Source of the DNA: an uncultured Alistipes sp.
Lineage (GTDB): Bacteria; Bacteroidota; Bacteroidia; Bacteroidales; Rikenellaceae
Assembly: GCA_904502075.1 (NCBI GenBank)
Contig: CAJGDL010000081.1
Coordinates: 1 to 7,751, forward strand
Length of the DNA stretch: 7,751 nucleotides
Direction: 5' to 3'
Shown: in pieces, positions 1 to 6,323 of the stretch
How the letters are laid out: each line of letters opens with the position of its first letter
Position numbering within the stretch: position 1 is the stretch's first letter
Program-made: the position numbers and the translations under genes
The notes under the pieces: model-generated
Database searches by the model: none
Seen by the model: the letters and a program-made list of their open reading frames with translations, nothing else
Told to the model about the DNA's origin: nothing

Positions 1-10
1 AATTTTGAAT
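1..10 (+). repeat. Edge-truncated TTTGAAT heptamer repeat before dapA
   Basis: Bases 4-10 read TTTGAAT and bases 1-3 (AAT) fit the end of a preceding copy. This is the same heptamer found four times in tandem at 5501-5528. It lies four bases before the dapA ATG. The window edge cuts it, so copy number and any dapA promoter cannot be seen. Confidence 0.45.
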
Positions 11-13
11 TGT

Positions 14-904
14 ATGAATAAGCATCCGTTAAGCGGCGTGGGCGTCGCACTGATTACCCCCTTCACCCCCGAGGGGCGTGTCGATTATAAAGCGCTGGAG
101 CGCATGGTGGAATATGTGATCGAGGGAGGTGTCGACTACATCGTGGCCCTCGGCACCACGGCCGAGACCCCGACCCTCTACTTGCAAGAACGAGCCGTGG
201 TGGCACGCTATATCATTGATCGCACGCGCGAGCGCGTACCCATCGTTTTGGGTGTGGGCGGCAACTCCACCTCCGAGGTCTTGGATCAGTTGCGCGAGAT
301 CGACCTGCGCGGAGCCTCCGCCATCCTGAGTGTTACACCCTATTATAATAAGCCCTCGCAGGAGGGACTCTACCAACACTTTAAGGTAGTTTCGGAGAAC
401 TCCCCGCTCCCGATCATCCTCTACAATGTGGGGGGAAGAACCGGCGTGAATATGACGGCCGAAACGACCCTGCGCATCACACGCGACTTCGACAATGTGA
501 TCGGCATCAAGGAGGCCTCGGGCAAAATCGACCAGATTCAAGAGATTTTGGATCGCCGACCCGAAGGTTTTTTGGTTCTGTCGGGCGACGACAGCATCGC
601 CATCGAGGTGATGCGTCGCGGAGGTGATGGCGTAATCTCGGTGGCAGCCAACAGTTTTCCCGTGCGTTTCATGGAGGCGATCAACCTCGCAAAGGAGGGT
701 CGTTTCGACGAAGCCGACAAGGCTTTCCAGGGACTCGAGGAGGCGACGCGCGCCCTCTTTGTCGAGGGAAATCCCACGGGAGTGAAGTGTGCTCTCTCGG
801 TGATGGGACTCATCCACAACCGTCTGCGTCTGCCCCTTGTAAAGGGTACGGCTGCCCTGCAGGAGCAGTTCGAAAATTTGATCAAGAGGTACGATTTGCG
901 CTAA
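14..904 (+). CDS. dapA: 4-hydroxy-tetrahydrodipicolinate synthase (DapA)
   Basis: DapA condenses pyruvate with aspartate semialdehyde in the cytoplasm, the first committed step of the diaminopimelate/lysine pathway. The 296-residue product has the usual family length and is a full-length class I aldolase barrel. Visible active-site features by E. coli equivalence are GTTAE with Thr48/Thr49, the tyrosine motif YYNKPSQEG (Tyr111), Tyr137, Arg142 in GGRTG, the Schiff-base Lys166 in GIKEAS, and GVISV in the late barrel. The ATG at 14 is preferred over an in-frame TTG at 5, because the protein then begins at the normal N-terminus (MNKHPLSGVGVALITPF). One oddity is that the usual NVPGRTG or NVPSRTG motif reads NVGGRTG, so the conserved proline is Gly140. 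The gene leads a same-strand run; the next gene starts 33 bases downstream with no recognisable promoter between, so they may be cotranscribed. Function is very secure. Confidence 0.97.
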   Translation: MNKHPLSGVGVALITPFTPEGRVDYKALERMVEYVIEGGVDYIVALGTTAETPTLYLQERAVVARYIIDRTRERVPIVLGVGGNSTSEVLDQLREIDLRGASAILSVTPYYNKPSQEGLYQHFKVVSENSPLPIILYNVGGRTGVNMTAETTLRITRDFDNVIGIKEASGKIDQIQEILDRRPEGFLVLSGDDSIAIEVMRRGGDGVISVAANSFPVRFMEAINLAKEGRFDEADKAFQGLEEATRALFVEGNPTGVKCALSVMGLIHNRLRLPLVKGTAALQEQFENLIKRYDLR

Positions 905-937
905 AATTCCGTTCGTAGGAAAAGCAAAGACAAGAAG

Positions 938-1690
938 ATGAAAAAAATTACACTTTTGCTGTTGGGCTGGTTACTCATGGGTAGCGTGCTGCCGGCTTGG
1001 GCCAAAGTGCCCGACGAGGAGGATATCCTCGCCCGCATCACCGACCCCCAATCCGAGTACTTCTACCCCAACCTGATGATGCGCTACCGCTCGGGCGACC
1101 TCTCGCTCTCGGACGAAGCCTACCACTACCTCTACTACGGCTTCGCCTACCAAAACGAGTACCGCCCCCTGGAGAGCAACGAGGCCCTCGACAAACTCCT
1201 ACTGCTGGCCTCGACCCTCGACATCGACCACCCCGAGGTGAAACTCCTCGAGCAAATTCTCGTGGCGGGCGAAGAGGCCATGAAGCGCGACCCATTCAAC
1301 CCGCAGGTGCTCAACCTGATGGCCTATGCCTACGGAGGCTTGGGAAACCTCGCCAAGGAGCAGGCCGCCTACGAGCAGATGCGCCATGTGTTGATGACAA
1401 TCGAAGATTCGGGAAACGGCCTGAGCAAGGATACTCCCTGCCACATCCTGATGTTCGGCCATGCACTGAGTCTCTTGAGTACCTATGATCTCCACACCGA
1501 GCGGGCACAGATCATCAGCCGCGAGGTGGAGTACATCCCGCTGACCACCCCCCGCATGGTGATGGGCAAGAAGGTCAAAGGCTATTATTTCAACTACAGC
1601 CGCATCTACCGCAACAAACCCGAAGGCTATGTCTTCAAACGAGACCGAACCTGGCAATTTAATAACCTTAAACCCCGTGAATACAAATGA
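938..1690 (+). CDS. Exported DUF4919-like protein of unknown function
   Basis: This 250-residue protein starts with a clear Sec signal peptide (MKKITLLLLGWLLMGSVLPAWA, residues 1-22, with AWA before the likely cleavage), so the mature protein should be periplasmic or surface-exposed. Residues 43-78 (YPNLMMRYRSGDLSLSDEAY, then YLYYGFAYQNEYRPL) resemble the start of the Bacteroidota DUF4919 family; this is recognition from memory, not a search. The middle (about 90-160) is helical with TPR-like character (FNPQVLNLMAYAYGGLGN, then EQAAYEQM). The C-terminus ends in YYFNYSRIYRNK and a basic tail. No catalytic motif was recognised. The stop overlaps the start of the protease gene by 4 bases (ATGA), which suggests translational coupling and a shared role in the envelope. 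The ATG at 938 is favoured because it begins the signal peptide directly and a purine-rich stretch (AAGACAAGAAG) precedes it. Confidence 0.8.
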   Translation: MKKITLLLLGWLLMGSVLPAWAKVPDEEDILARITDPQSEYFYPNLMMRYRSGDLSLSDEAYHYLYYGFAYQNEYRPLESNEALDKLLLLASTLDIDHPEVKLLEQILVAGEEAMKRDPFNPQVLNLMAYAYGGLGNLAKEQAAYEQMRHVLMTIEDSGNGLSKDTPCHILMFGHALSLLSTYDLHTERAQIISREVEYIPLTTPRMVMGKKVKGYYFNYSRIYRNKPEGYVFKRDRTWQFNNLKPREYK

Positions 1691-2982
1691 TGAAACTGTT
1701 TAACAAATTTTCGGTGGTGCTTTGCACCCTTTTGATGGCCCTGTGCCTGATGACCGCCTGCAACAAGGAGAGCGATCCCCTGCCCGAACCCGATCCGAAC
1801 CCGGGCAAGTGGCCCTACCGTCCGCGCCCCGAGGTAGCCGACCAAACCCTCTTGTTCCACCTCTCGGGACGCACGCTGCTGAGCTATTTCCGCGACGTGA
1901 ATGTCCCCGAAATCCAGGAGGCGATCAGCCAGCACATCCTCTACGACAGCCGTGTGCTGCTCTACATTCAGCCTACGACCGAGCAGTCGCTCCTGATCGA
2001 GTACTCCTTCGACTACGAGACCCAGGCCTCGCGTGCCGATACCCTGCGCACCTACGAGGGGAAACGCTCGATCGACAAGGATCACATCGTGGAGGTCTTT
2101 TCCGATGTGAAGGAGATCGCCCCCGCAAAACGCTACGGCGTTGTCCTCGGCTCGCACGGTGGCGGTTGGGTACCCGATGAGTACCCCAGCCTCACGACCA
2201 ACGAGGATAGCGGAGGTGGCATCTGGTCGCTCGACACCCAGCACCTCGAGCCCCACGACTGGCTCATCAAGAGCCCCGGTGCCGAGCCTACGCGCTGGTA
2301 TGGCGAGCACGACGGTCAGACCACCGACATCGCCACCTGGGCCACAGCCTTTGCCGAGGCCCCGATGCAATTCGAGTACATCATCTTCGATGCCTGCTTC
2401 ATGTCGAACATCGAGGCGCTCTACGAACTGCGCCACGCGGCCCGCTACATCGTAGCCTCGCCCTGCGAGATCATGGGACGCGGTATCAGTTACACCACCG
2501 CCCTGCCCACGCTCTTTGAGAACGAGGGACGTGACTACAACCTCGAGGGATTCTGCCACGCTTTCCACGACTTCTACACCAACACGACCACGGAGCGCAA
2601 GTCGGCTTGCGTGGCCATGACCTGTTGCGAGGAGTTGGAGGCAATGGCCGAGGCCACGCGCGCCGTCATGAACAGCGCCACCCGTCAGGTGAGCCTCTAT
2701 GAGTTGCAGACCTACGAGGGGTTGATGCGCCCGCTCTTCTTCGACTTCCGTCAGTACATCAAGAAGCTGTCGGACGATGAGGCGGCCAAGGCCGCCTTTG
2801 AGGAGCAGTTCGATCGCACCTTCCCCGAGGCCTGTCGCCTCCACACCCCCTCGTTCTACTCGGGTTACAACGGCATGATGAACATGATTACCTCCTATTC
2901 GGGCGTAACGACCTCGCAGCCCAGCAAGAAGTATCCCAAAGCCTGGAGCGAGTGCGCCTGGGCCAAGGCCATACTCGAGTAG
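1687..2982 (+). CDS. Clostripain-family (peptidase C11) cysteine protease lipoprotein
   Basis: The product (431 residues) has a lipoprotein signal with lipobox LMTAC, so Cys25 should be lipidated. It is followed by a proline/acid-rich spacer (about residues 29-50, DPLPEPDPNPG). The C11 catalytic dyad is visible: VVLGSHGGGW carries His157, and IIFDACFMSNIEALYEL carries Cys237 after the DAC motif. The later ASPCEIMGRGISY stretch (about 257-269) also fits the family. Known clostripain-like enzymes cleave after arginine or lysine, some after self-processing; specificity here is inferred only. The protein is probably anchored to the outer membrane or surface. The start is either ATG of the ATGATG at 1687-1692; the first overlaps the upstream stop (ATGA), suggesting coupling to the DUF4919-like gene. 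The gene ends 20 bases before a strong terminator. Family assignment is confident, substrate unknown. Confidence 0.92.
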   Translation: MMKLFNKFSVVLCTLLMALCLMTACNKESDPLPEPDPNPGKWPYRPRPEVADQTLLFHLSGRTLLSYFRDVNVPEIQEAISQHILYDSRVLLYIQPTTEQSLLIEYSFDYETQASRADTLRTYEGKRSIDKDHIVEVFSDVKEIAPAKRYGVVLGSHGGGWVPDEYPSLTTNEDSGGGIWSLDTQHLEPHDWLIKSPGAEPTRWYGEHDGQTTDIATWATAFAEAPMQFEYIIFDACFMSNIEALYELRHAARYIVASPCEIMGRGISYTTALPTLFENEGRDYNLEGFCHAFHDFYTNTTTERKSACVAMTCCEELEAMAEATRAVMNSATRQVSLYELQTYEGLMRPLFFDFRQYIKKLSDDEAAKAAFEEQFDRTFPEACRLHTPSFYSGYNGMMNMITSYSGVTTSQPSKKYPKAWSECAWAKAILE

Positions 2983-3002
2983 GCACACAAGAGTTTTTCG
3001 AT

Positions 3003-3037
3003 AAAAAATAGCGAGCGAATCCGTTCGCTATTTTTTT
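3003..3037. terminator. Bidirectional hairpin terminator between convergent genes
   Basis: A perfect stem (TAGCGAGCG at 3009-3017 with CGTTCGCTA at 3022-3030, one G-T wobble) closes a 4-base AATC loop. A run of six A precedes it and seven T follow, and these extend the stem further. The A run becomes a U tract on the other strand, so it can end both the protease transcript and the converging barrel-protein transcript, whose stop codon lies at 3054. Confidence 0.9.
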
Positions 3038-3053
3038 ATCTTTTGCGTTATCA

Positions 3054-5456
3054 CTAAAACCGAAGCGAGGCGGAGAGGTAGAAGGTGCGGGGCGGAGCGT
3101 AGGAGAGGGTGTTGTCGAAGGGGCGAAACGTATAGCCATCGGCCACCGAAAGACGACGGATGCGGTGCGACTCATAACCATCGTAAGGGGTAGAGTCCTC
3201 ACCCAGGAGATTCTCTACACGGAGCGAGAGCACCAGGCGGGTATCGGCACTCAAGCGGAAACTCTTCCAGGCCGAGAGGTCGAGGCGGAAGAGGTCGGGC
3301 AGGCGTTCCTGCGCCAGGAAGAGGTCGAGGGCCTCCGGAGAGTCGGCCGCCTGCATCGCCACGCGCACCGTGCGCCGCATGAAATCGGCATGCGCATAGC
3401 GGAATCCGGCATAAGTCAAATCACACCCCAAGCCCCACGAACGACCGTAGTAAGTGGCCGAGAGCAGGGCGGCAAGTTGGGGTACTCCACCCAAGACGAC
3501 CGAATGCATGTAGCTCTCCGAACGATCCGAAATCAGGGCGTTGTCGCGATCCGAAAAGAGGCTGACCGAAGGGTTCGAGATGTAGGTGGCGCGGCAGGCG
3601 GCAAGGGCGGCCGACAAGCGCCACCGCTCACCAAGGTAATAGCGACCGGCCACCTCCAGCCCGAAGGTACGCTCAGAGATTCCCTCCACCACGCGATCGG
3701 CAAAGAGGCCCGAGAGGTCGTCGTAGTAACGCCCCGTTTGGGTCATTTGACTTCGCAGATGGAGGAAGGCCGAGGCCGTGAACTCATACAGCCTGCTCCT
3801 ATGGCGAAAGGTAAGATCCGCGTCATATCCCCGCTCCAGGGTCGGACGGTCGATGGGACGATTGTTGTATTGGGGCTGTAAAAAGAGGTCGTCGGCCTCG
3901 GGGCTCCGCCCTTCGGCCCGCAGATGGAGCCCCAGGCTTGTGCGGGGCGTAAAGGCATAGCCCACCTCGGCCGTCAGGCGATAGGGGGCAAAGTGCAGGG
4001 AGGGTGAATCGCCGTAGGAGCCACTCCCCGGAAAAAGTTCCTTTTCGTAGAAGCCCTTGCGCCCGATTCGCTCCCACTCAACCTCGAACTCGGCCCCAAG
4101 GTGCCAACGCGAAGTGCGGTAGTCGGCCCCCAGGAAGAGTGCCGCACAGGTTTGTTCGAAGGCGTAGTAGTAGCCGAAGCGATCCCCCTCACCTATGCGG
4201 CGATTGGGGTTATGGAGGTCGTTTTGGAGCGACGAGGCGTAGGTGTCGTCATCCAGAAGGTAGTAGTCAATATCCAAGAGGTAGTCGGCACCCAGCAAAT
4301 CACGCAACTCGAGGTAGTGGCACGAAAGGTGATAGGCCGCTTGCGCTCCATAGTGCAGCGAAAGCCCCTCCCCTACCTTCGTTCGAAAGGCGATGCGCCC
4401 TTGGAGCGAGGTGATCCCCTCGACCGCGTCCTGCTCTACATAGTAGGCCCCGTCACGCGACATGCGGTTTTGGGTATAGAGTTCGTCCCAATCAATCTGC
4501 GTGTAGCGGCTATCGCCGGCACGCCAAGAGTCGGCCACACGTTGCGAAAGCTCGGGGTCGGTGAAGTAACTCGGCAGGTAGCGGTAATTGTCGGGTCTGG
4601 GCGTGCGGGCATCGAACCACCCGAGCGAGGAGCGTCGCAGGAAGCCGAATTCGGCCGTGAGGGCGGCATTGAGCGTGGTCGCGTGAGTGATCTTCCACTC
4701 CAGGCCGGCTGCCACCAAAGGCAGGAGTTCTCTTTTCACGCGGGCACTGCGCTCCTCCCCTTCGCAAAAGCCCCAGGCGGGGTTGTAGTAGGGGTCGCCC
4801 ACCAACTCAAAGGCTTCTCGGGTCGACGAGGAGGCCGCTCCCCGCTCCGAGGGGGCAAAGGCGGCCGTCAGGCTCAAGGCGAGGTGCTCACCCCACCGCT
4901 TTTGGAGGTTCATCCCCGCACGCACACTTCGCGTGTAGACCCCTCGCGAGAAGGCATCGCGCCCGATGCGCCCCTCCGCATAGAGCGACAACTGCCAATC
5001 GGCCGGAAGCGAAAGGTGGCCCCCATAGCGCAGGGCCATGCGATAGCGACTATCGGTGAGAGCCACTTGCAGTCGATGCGATGAAGGGTAAGGGTCGCCA
5101 AGGGAGAGAAAGCCCTCCTCACCGGGCTGTTCAACCCCGCGATGAAGATTCAAAGCCCGAATAAGCGAGAGGTTTCGGTAGGAGATTTCGAGGCCGTCCA
5201 AGGTGTTGCGTTCCTGCTCGTAGGCAATGCCTCGTCGGAGGGCGGCCACCTCCGAAAAGGCGTAGCGCGTCACTTCGCCATAGAGGTCGCTCGGCTGTTG
5301 TACGGCGCGGTAGAAGAGCGAACTATCGCTCTCAATCCACGGCAGGGCAGGCTCCGACTGCCGCTCGGCATAGGGATAATAGAACTCCTCGTCCTCTTGC
5401 GCACGCAGCGTAAAGGCCGAAAGGAGAATCACACCCAGGAGCAAAAACCGTCGCAC
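3054..5456 (-). CDS. TonB-dependent-receptor-type outer-membrane beta-barrel protein
   Basis: With a GTG start at 5456 the protein is 800 residues and opens with a signal peptide (MRRFLLLGVILLSAFTLRA, then QEDEE), so it should reach the outer membrane. The body is alternating amphipathic strands rich in Tyr, Arg and Leu. Family-like motifs include YYNPAWGF (about 223-230) and PRPDNYRYLPSY (about 286-297), typical of Bacteroidota TonB-dependent receptors. Near the end come VENLLGE and PPRTFYLSASLRF, finishing on Phe as barrel proteins do. Only about 100 residues lie between signal peptide and first strands, no carboxypeptidase-like domain is seen, and no clear plug or TonB box was recognised, so it may be a reduced receptor or a barrel-only porin-like relative. 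The frame is open upstream to a TTG at 5495, but that lies upstream of the likely transcription start (-7 box 5485-5492), favouring the GTG. No SusD partner adjoins it; the ligand is unknown. Confidence 0.85.
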   Translation of the reverse strand: MRRFLLLGVILLSAFTLRAQEDEEFYYPYAERQSEPALPWIESDSSLFYRAVQQPSDLYGEVTRYAFSEVAALRRGIAYEQERNTLDGLEISYRNLSLIRALNLHRGVEQPGEEGFLSLGDPYPSSHRLQVALTDSRYRMALRYGGHLSLPADWQLSLYAEGRIGRDAFSRGVYTRSVRAGMNLQKRWGEHLALSLTAAFAPSERGAASSSTREAFELVGDPYYNPAWGFCEGEERSARVKRELLPLVAAGLEWKITHATTLNAALTAEFGFLRRSSLGWFDARTPRPDNYRYLPSYFTDPELSQRVADSWRAGDSRYTQIDWDELYTQNRMSRDGAYYVEQDAVEGITSLQGRIAFRTKVGEGLSLHYGAQAAYHLSCHYLELRDLLGADYLLDIDYYLLDDDTYASSLQNDLHNPNRRIGEGDRFGYYYAFEQTCAALFLGADYRTSRWHLGAEFEVEWERIGRKGFYEKELFPGSGSYGDSPSLHFAPYRLTAEVGYAFTPRTSLGLHLRAEGRSPEADDLFLQPQYNNRPIDRPTLERGYDADLTFRHRSRLYEFTASAFLHLRSQMTQTGRYYDDLSGLFADRVVEGISERTFGLEVAGRYYLGERWRLSAALAACRATYISNPSVSLFSDRDNALISDRSESYMHSVVLGGVPQLAALLSATYYGRSWGLGCDLTYAGFRYAHADFMRRTVRVAMQAADSPEALDLFLAQERLPDLFRLDLSAWKSFRLSADTRLVLSLRVENLLGEDSTPYDGYESHRIRRLSVADGYTFRPFDNTLSYAPPRTFYLSASLRF

Positions 5457-5484
5457 CTCTCTTTGTCGTTTTGGATTAGCAGAA

Positions 5485-5492
5485 CAAAAATA
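5485..5492 (-). promoter_or_regulatory. Candidate -7 promoter box for the barrel-protein gene
   Basis: On the minus strand the bases read TATTTTTG, an exact match to the Bacteroidota TAnnTTTG box. Transcription would start near 5480, giving a leader of roughly 24 bases to the GTG at 5456. No TTG -33 element is present at the usual distance, so this is a half-supported promoter. It helps reject the upstream TTG at 5495 as the start codon. Confidence 0.5.
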
Positions 5493-5500
5493 CAAATAAT

Positions 5501-5528
5501 TTTGAAGTTTGAAGTTTGAATTTTGAAT
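5501..5528 (+). repeat. Four tandem TTTGAAG/TTTGAAT heptamers
   Basis: Copies at 5501-5507 and 5508-5514 read TTTGAAG; copies at 5515-5521 and 5522-5528 read TTTGAAT. They fill the spacer between divergent promoters. Each copy carries a TTTG that could act as a -33 element for ispF, depending on spacing. The same heptamer occurs at the left window edge before dapA. Confidence 0.85.
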
Positions 5529-5543
5529 TATTTTGTACCTTTG
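5515..5543 (+). promoter_or_regulatory. ispF promoter, Bacteroidota -33/-7 type
   Basis: The -7 box TACCTTTG lies at 5536-5543 and a TTTG at 5515-5518, within a heptamer repeat, is a plausible -33 element with a 17-base spacer. The ATG begins at 5548, only four bases after the -7 box, so the predicted start of transcription falls on or next to the start codon and the mRNA should be leaderless or nearly so. Confidence 0.75.
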
Positions 5544-5547
5544 CCTT

Positions 5548-6033
5548 ATGGCTTATCAATTCAAAATCGGACACGGATACGATGTCCACGCCTTGGCCGA
5601 GGGGTTGGATCTCTGGCTGGGAGGGGTAAAGATCGACCACGAGAAGGGGTGCGTGGCCCACTCGGACGGTGATGTGGCAATCCACGCCATCTGCGATGCC
5701 CTGCTCGGAGCAGCGGCATTGGGCGATATCGGCAAACTTTTCCCCGACACCTCGGCCGAATTCAAGGGGATCGACTCGAAGATCCTGCTCGGTCGCGTGG
5801 TGGAGGCGTTGGCCGAAAAGGGCTACAAGGTGGGCAACATCGACTGCACGATTGCCATGCAGCGTCCCAAATTGCGCCCCCACATCGACCTCATGCGCGA
5901 GACCCTGGCCCAAGTAATGGGAATCGAGACCGACGCGATTTCGATCAAAGCCACCACCACCGAGCGACTCGGCTTCGAAGGCGAGGAGCGCGGTGTTTCG
6001 GCCCACGCCGTGGCACTGATCCACAAGGCGTAG
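5548..6033 (+). CDS. ispF: 2-C-methyl-D-erythritol 2,4-cyclodiphosphate synthase (IspF)
   Basis: IspF cyclises CDP-methylerythritol 2-phosphate to methylerythritol cyclodiphosphate, releasing CMP, in the cytoplasmic MEP isoprenoid pathway; the family is a homotrimer with a divalent metal. The 161-residue length is normal. Metal ligands are visible as Asp12 and His14 in GHGYDVH and His46 in the HSDGDVAIHAICDALLGA block, followed by the highly conserved ALGDIGKLFPDT. The C-terminal part has the expected TIAMQRPKLRPHI and KATTTERLGFEGEERG motifs. The ATG at 5548 is chosen because it directly precedes the family N-terminus; an upstream in-frame TTG at 5533 overlaps the -7 box and is rejected. The gene stands alone, diverging from the barrel-protein gene. 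No ispD lies next to it, although ispD-ispF pairing or fusion is common elsewhere. Confidence 0.97.
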   Translation: MAYQFKIGHGYDVHALAEGLDLWLGGVKIDHEKGCVAHSDGDVAIHAICDALLGAAALGDIGKLFPDTSAEFKGIDSKILLGRVVEALAEKGYKVGNIDCTIAMQRPKLRPHIDLMRETLAQVMGIETDAISIKATTTERLGFEGEERGVSAHAVALIHKA

Positions 6034-6055
6034 AAACCAACCCTTAAAGAGAGAT

Positions 6056-6102
6056 AGTAAAGTAAAGTAAAGTAAAGTAAAGTAAAGTAAAGTAAAGTAA
6101 AG
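6056..6102 (+). repeat. AGTAA pentanucleotide microsatellite, about 9.4 copies
   Basis: Nine perfect tandem AGTAA units (6056-6100) plus AG sit 22 bases after the ispF stop and about 220 bases before the HTH-protein ATG. The run is followed by A-rich DNA to about 6131. Perfect repeats of this length are prone to slipped-strand copy-number change. The array is intergenic, so any effect would be on transcription or RNA ends rather than reading frame. Confidence 0.95.
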
Positions 6103-6151
6103 AAAAAATAAAAACAACACCGAAAAAAAAGAGTAACTTACACATATAACC

Positions 6152-6178
6152 AAGCGATACGCATCGACTTTTCTTCTT
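6152..6178 (+). terminator. Possible weak terminator after ispF
   Basis: AAGCGAT (6152-6158) can pair with ATCG plus CTT (6163-6170, one bulged A) around an ACGC loop, followed by the T-rich stretch TTTTCTTCTT. The stem is short and the tract interrupted, so this is a tentative end for ispF transcripts. No better terminator was seen after ispF. Confidence 0.3.
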
Positions 6179-6188
6179 ACAGCCGAAA

Positions 6189-6283
6189 ATTGGACACTTT
6201 CTTTTGTAATGAGGAATTAAAGTTGATGCTCGTGCCTATTTGGCGCGGGCATTTCCTTTATCTCATTACAAGGGTCGTCCAAT
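6189..6283 (+). ncRNA. Long imperfect hairpin, candidate structured leader or small RNA
   Basis: Nested inverted repeats fold this stretch into one extended hairpin. The pairs are ATTGGAC (6189-6195) with GTCCAAT (6277-6283); TTGTAATGAG (6204-6213) with CTCATTACAA (6262-6271), extended outward by two U-G and one C-G pair; ATTAAAG (6216-6222) with CTTTAT (6256-6261, one bulge); and ATGCTCGTGCC (6226-6236) with GGCGCGGGCAT (6242-6252), closing a TATTT loop. All four wobbles are U on the 5' arm and G on the 3' arm, which pair only in + strand RNA. That favours an RNA structure over a DNA palindrome or operator. No named RNA family was recognised. A decayed miniature inverted-repeat element is the main alternative. 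Confidence 0.5.
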
Positions 6284-6291
6284 ACCCAGGC

Positions 6292-6315
6292 TGTGGATAA
6301 AGCGATTTGTCCGCG
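6292..6315 (+). promoter_or_regulatory. GNRA-capped hairpin just before the HTH gene start
   Basis: TGTGGATAAA (6292-6301) pairs with TTTGTCCGCG (6306-6315) over ten base pairs, including three U-G wobbles, closing a GCGA tetraloop of the stable GNRA type. It ends eight bases before the ATG at 6324 and is followed by CCCCTTTT. It could shape translation initiation, or act with the upstream hairpin as an attenuator-like leader. The role is inferred; the pairing is directly visible. Confidence 0.5.
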
Positions 6316-6323
6316 CCCCTTTT

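Noticed and set aside
29..817. 262-codon minus-strand open frame opposite dapA
   Set aside because: The + strand frame is an unmistakable DapA; the antisense product resembles nothing and lacks a promoter.
1627..2988. 453-codon minus-strand open frame opposite the protease gene
   Set aside because: It is a codon-bias shadow: the + strand has a lipobox and an intact C11 dyad, while the minus translation is low-complexity with no family motifs.
3165..5084. Long + strand open frames (3165-3881 and 4101-5084) opposite the barrel gene
   Set aside because: Their translations are Arg/Gly/Val-rich shadows; the minus frame gives a signal peptide, receptor motifs and a terminal Phe.
5457..5495. TTG start at 5495 for the barrel gene
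   Set aside because: It would put 13 polar residues before the signal peptide and lies upstream of the likely -7 box; GTG at 5456 gives a clean signal peptide.
5476..6153. Minus-strand open frame through the AGTAA repeat and ispF, encoding repeated FTLLY residues
   Set aside because: The repeated residues simply translate the microsatellite; the remainder is antisense to ispF with no supporting motif.
6199..6206. TTCTTTTG as a -7 box for the HTH gene
   Set aside because: It mismatches TAnnTTTG at the important A, and no -33 TTG lies at a suitable distance; the promoter of this operon remains unlocated.
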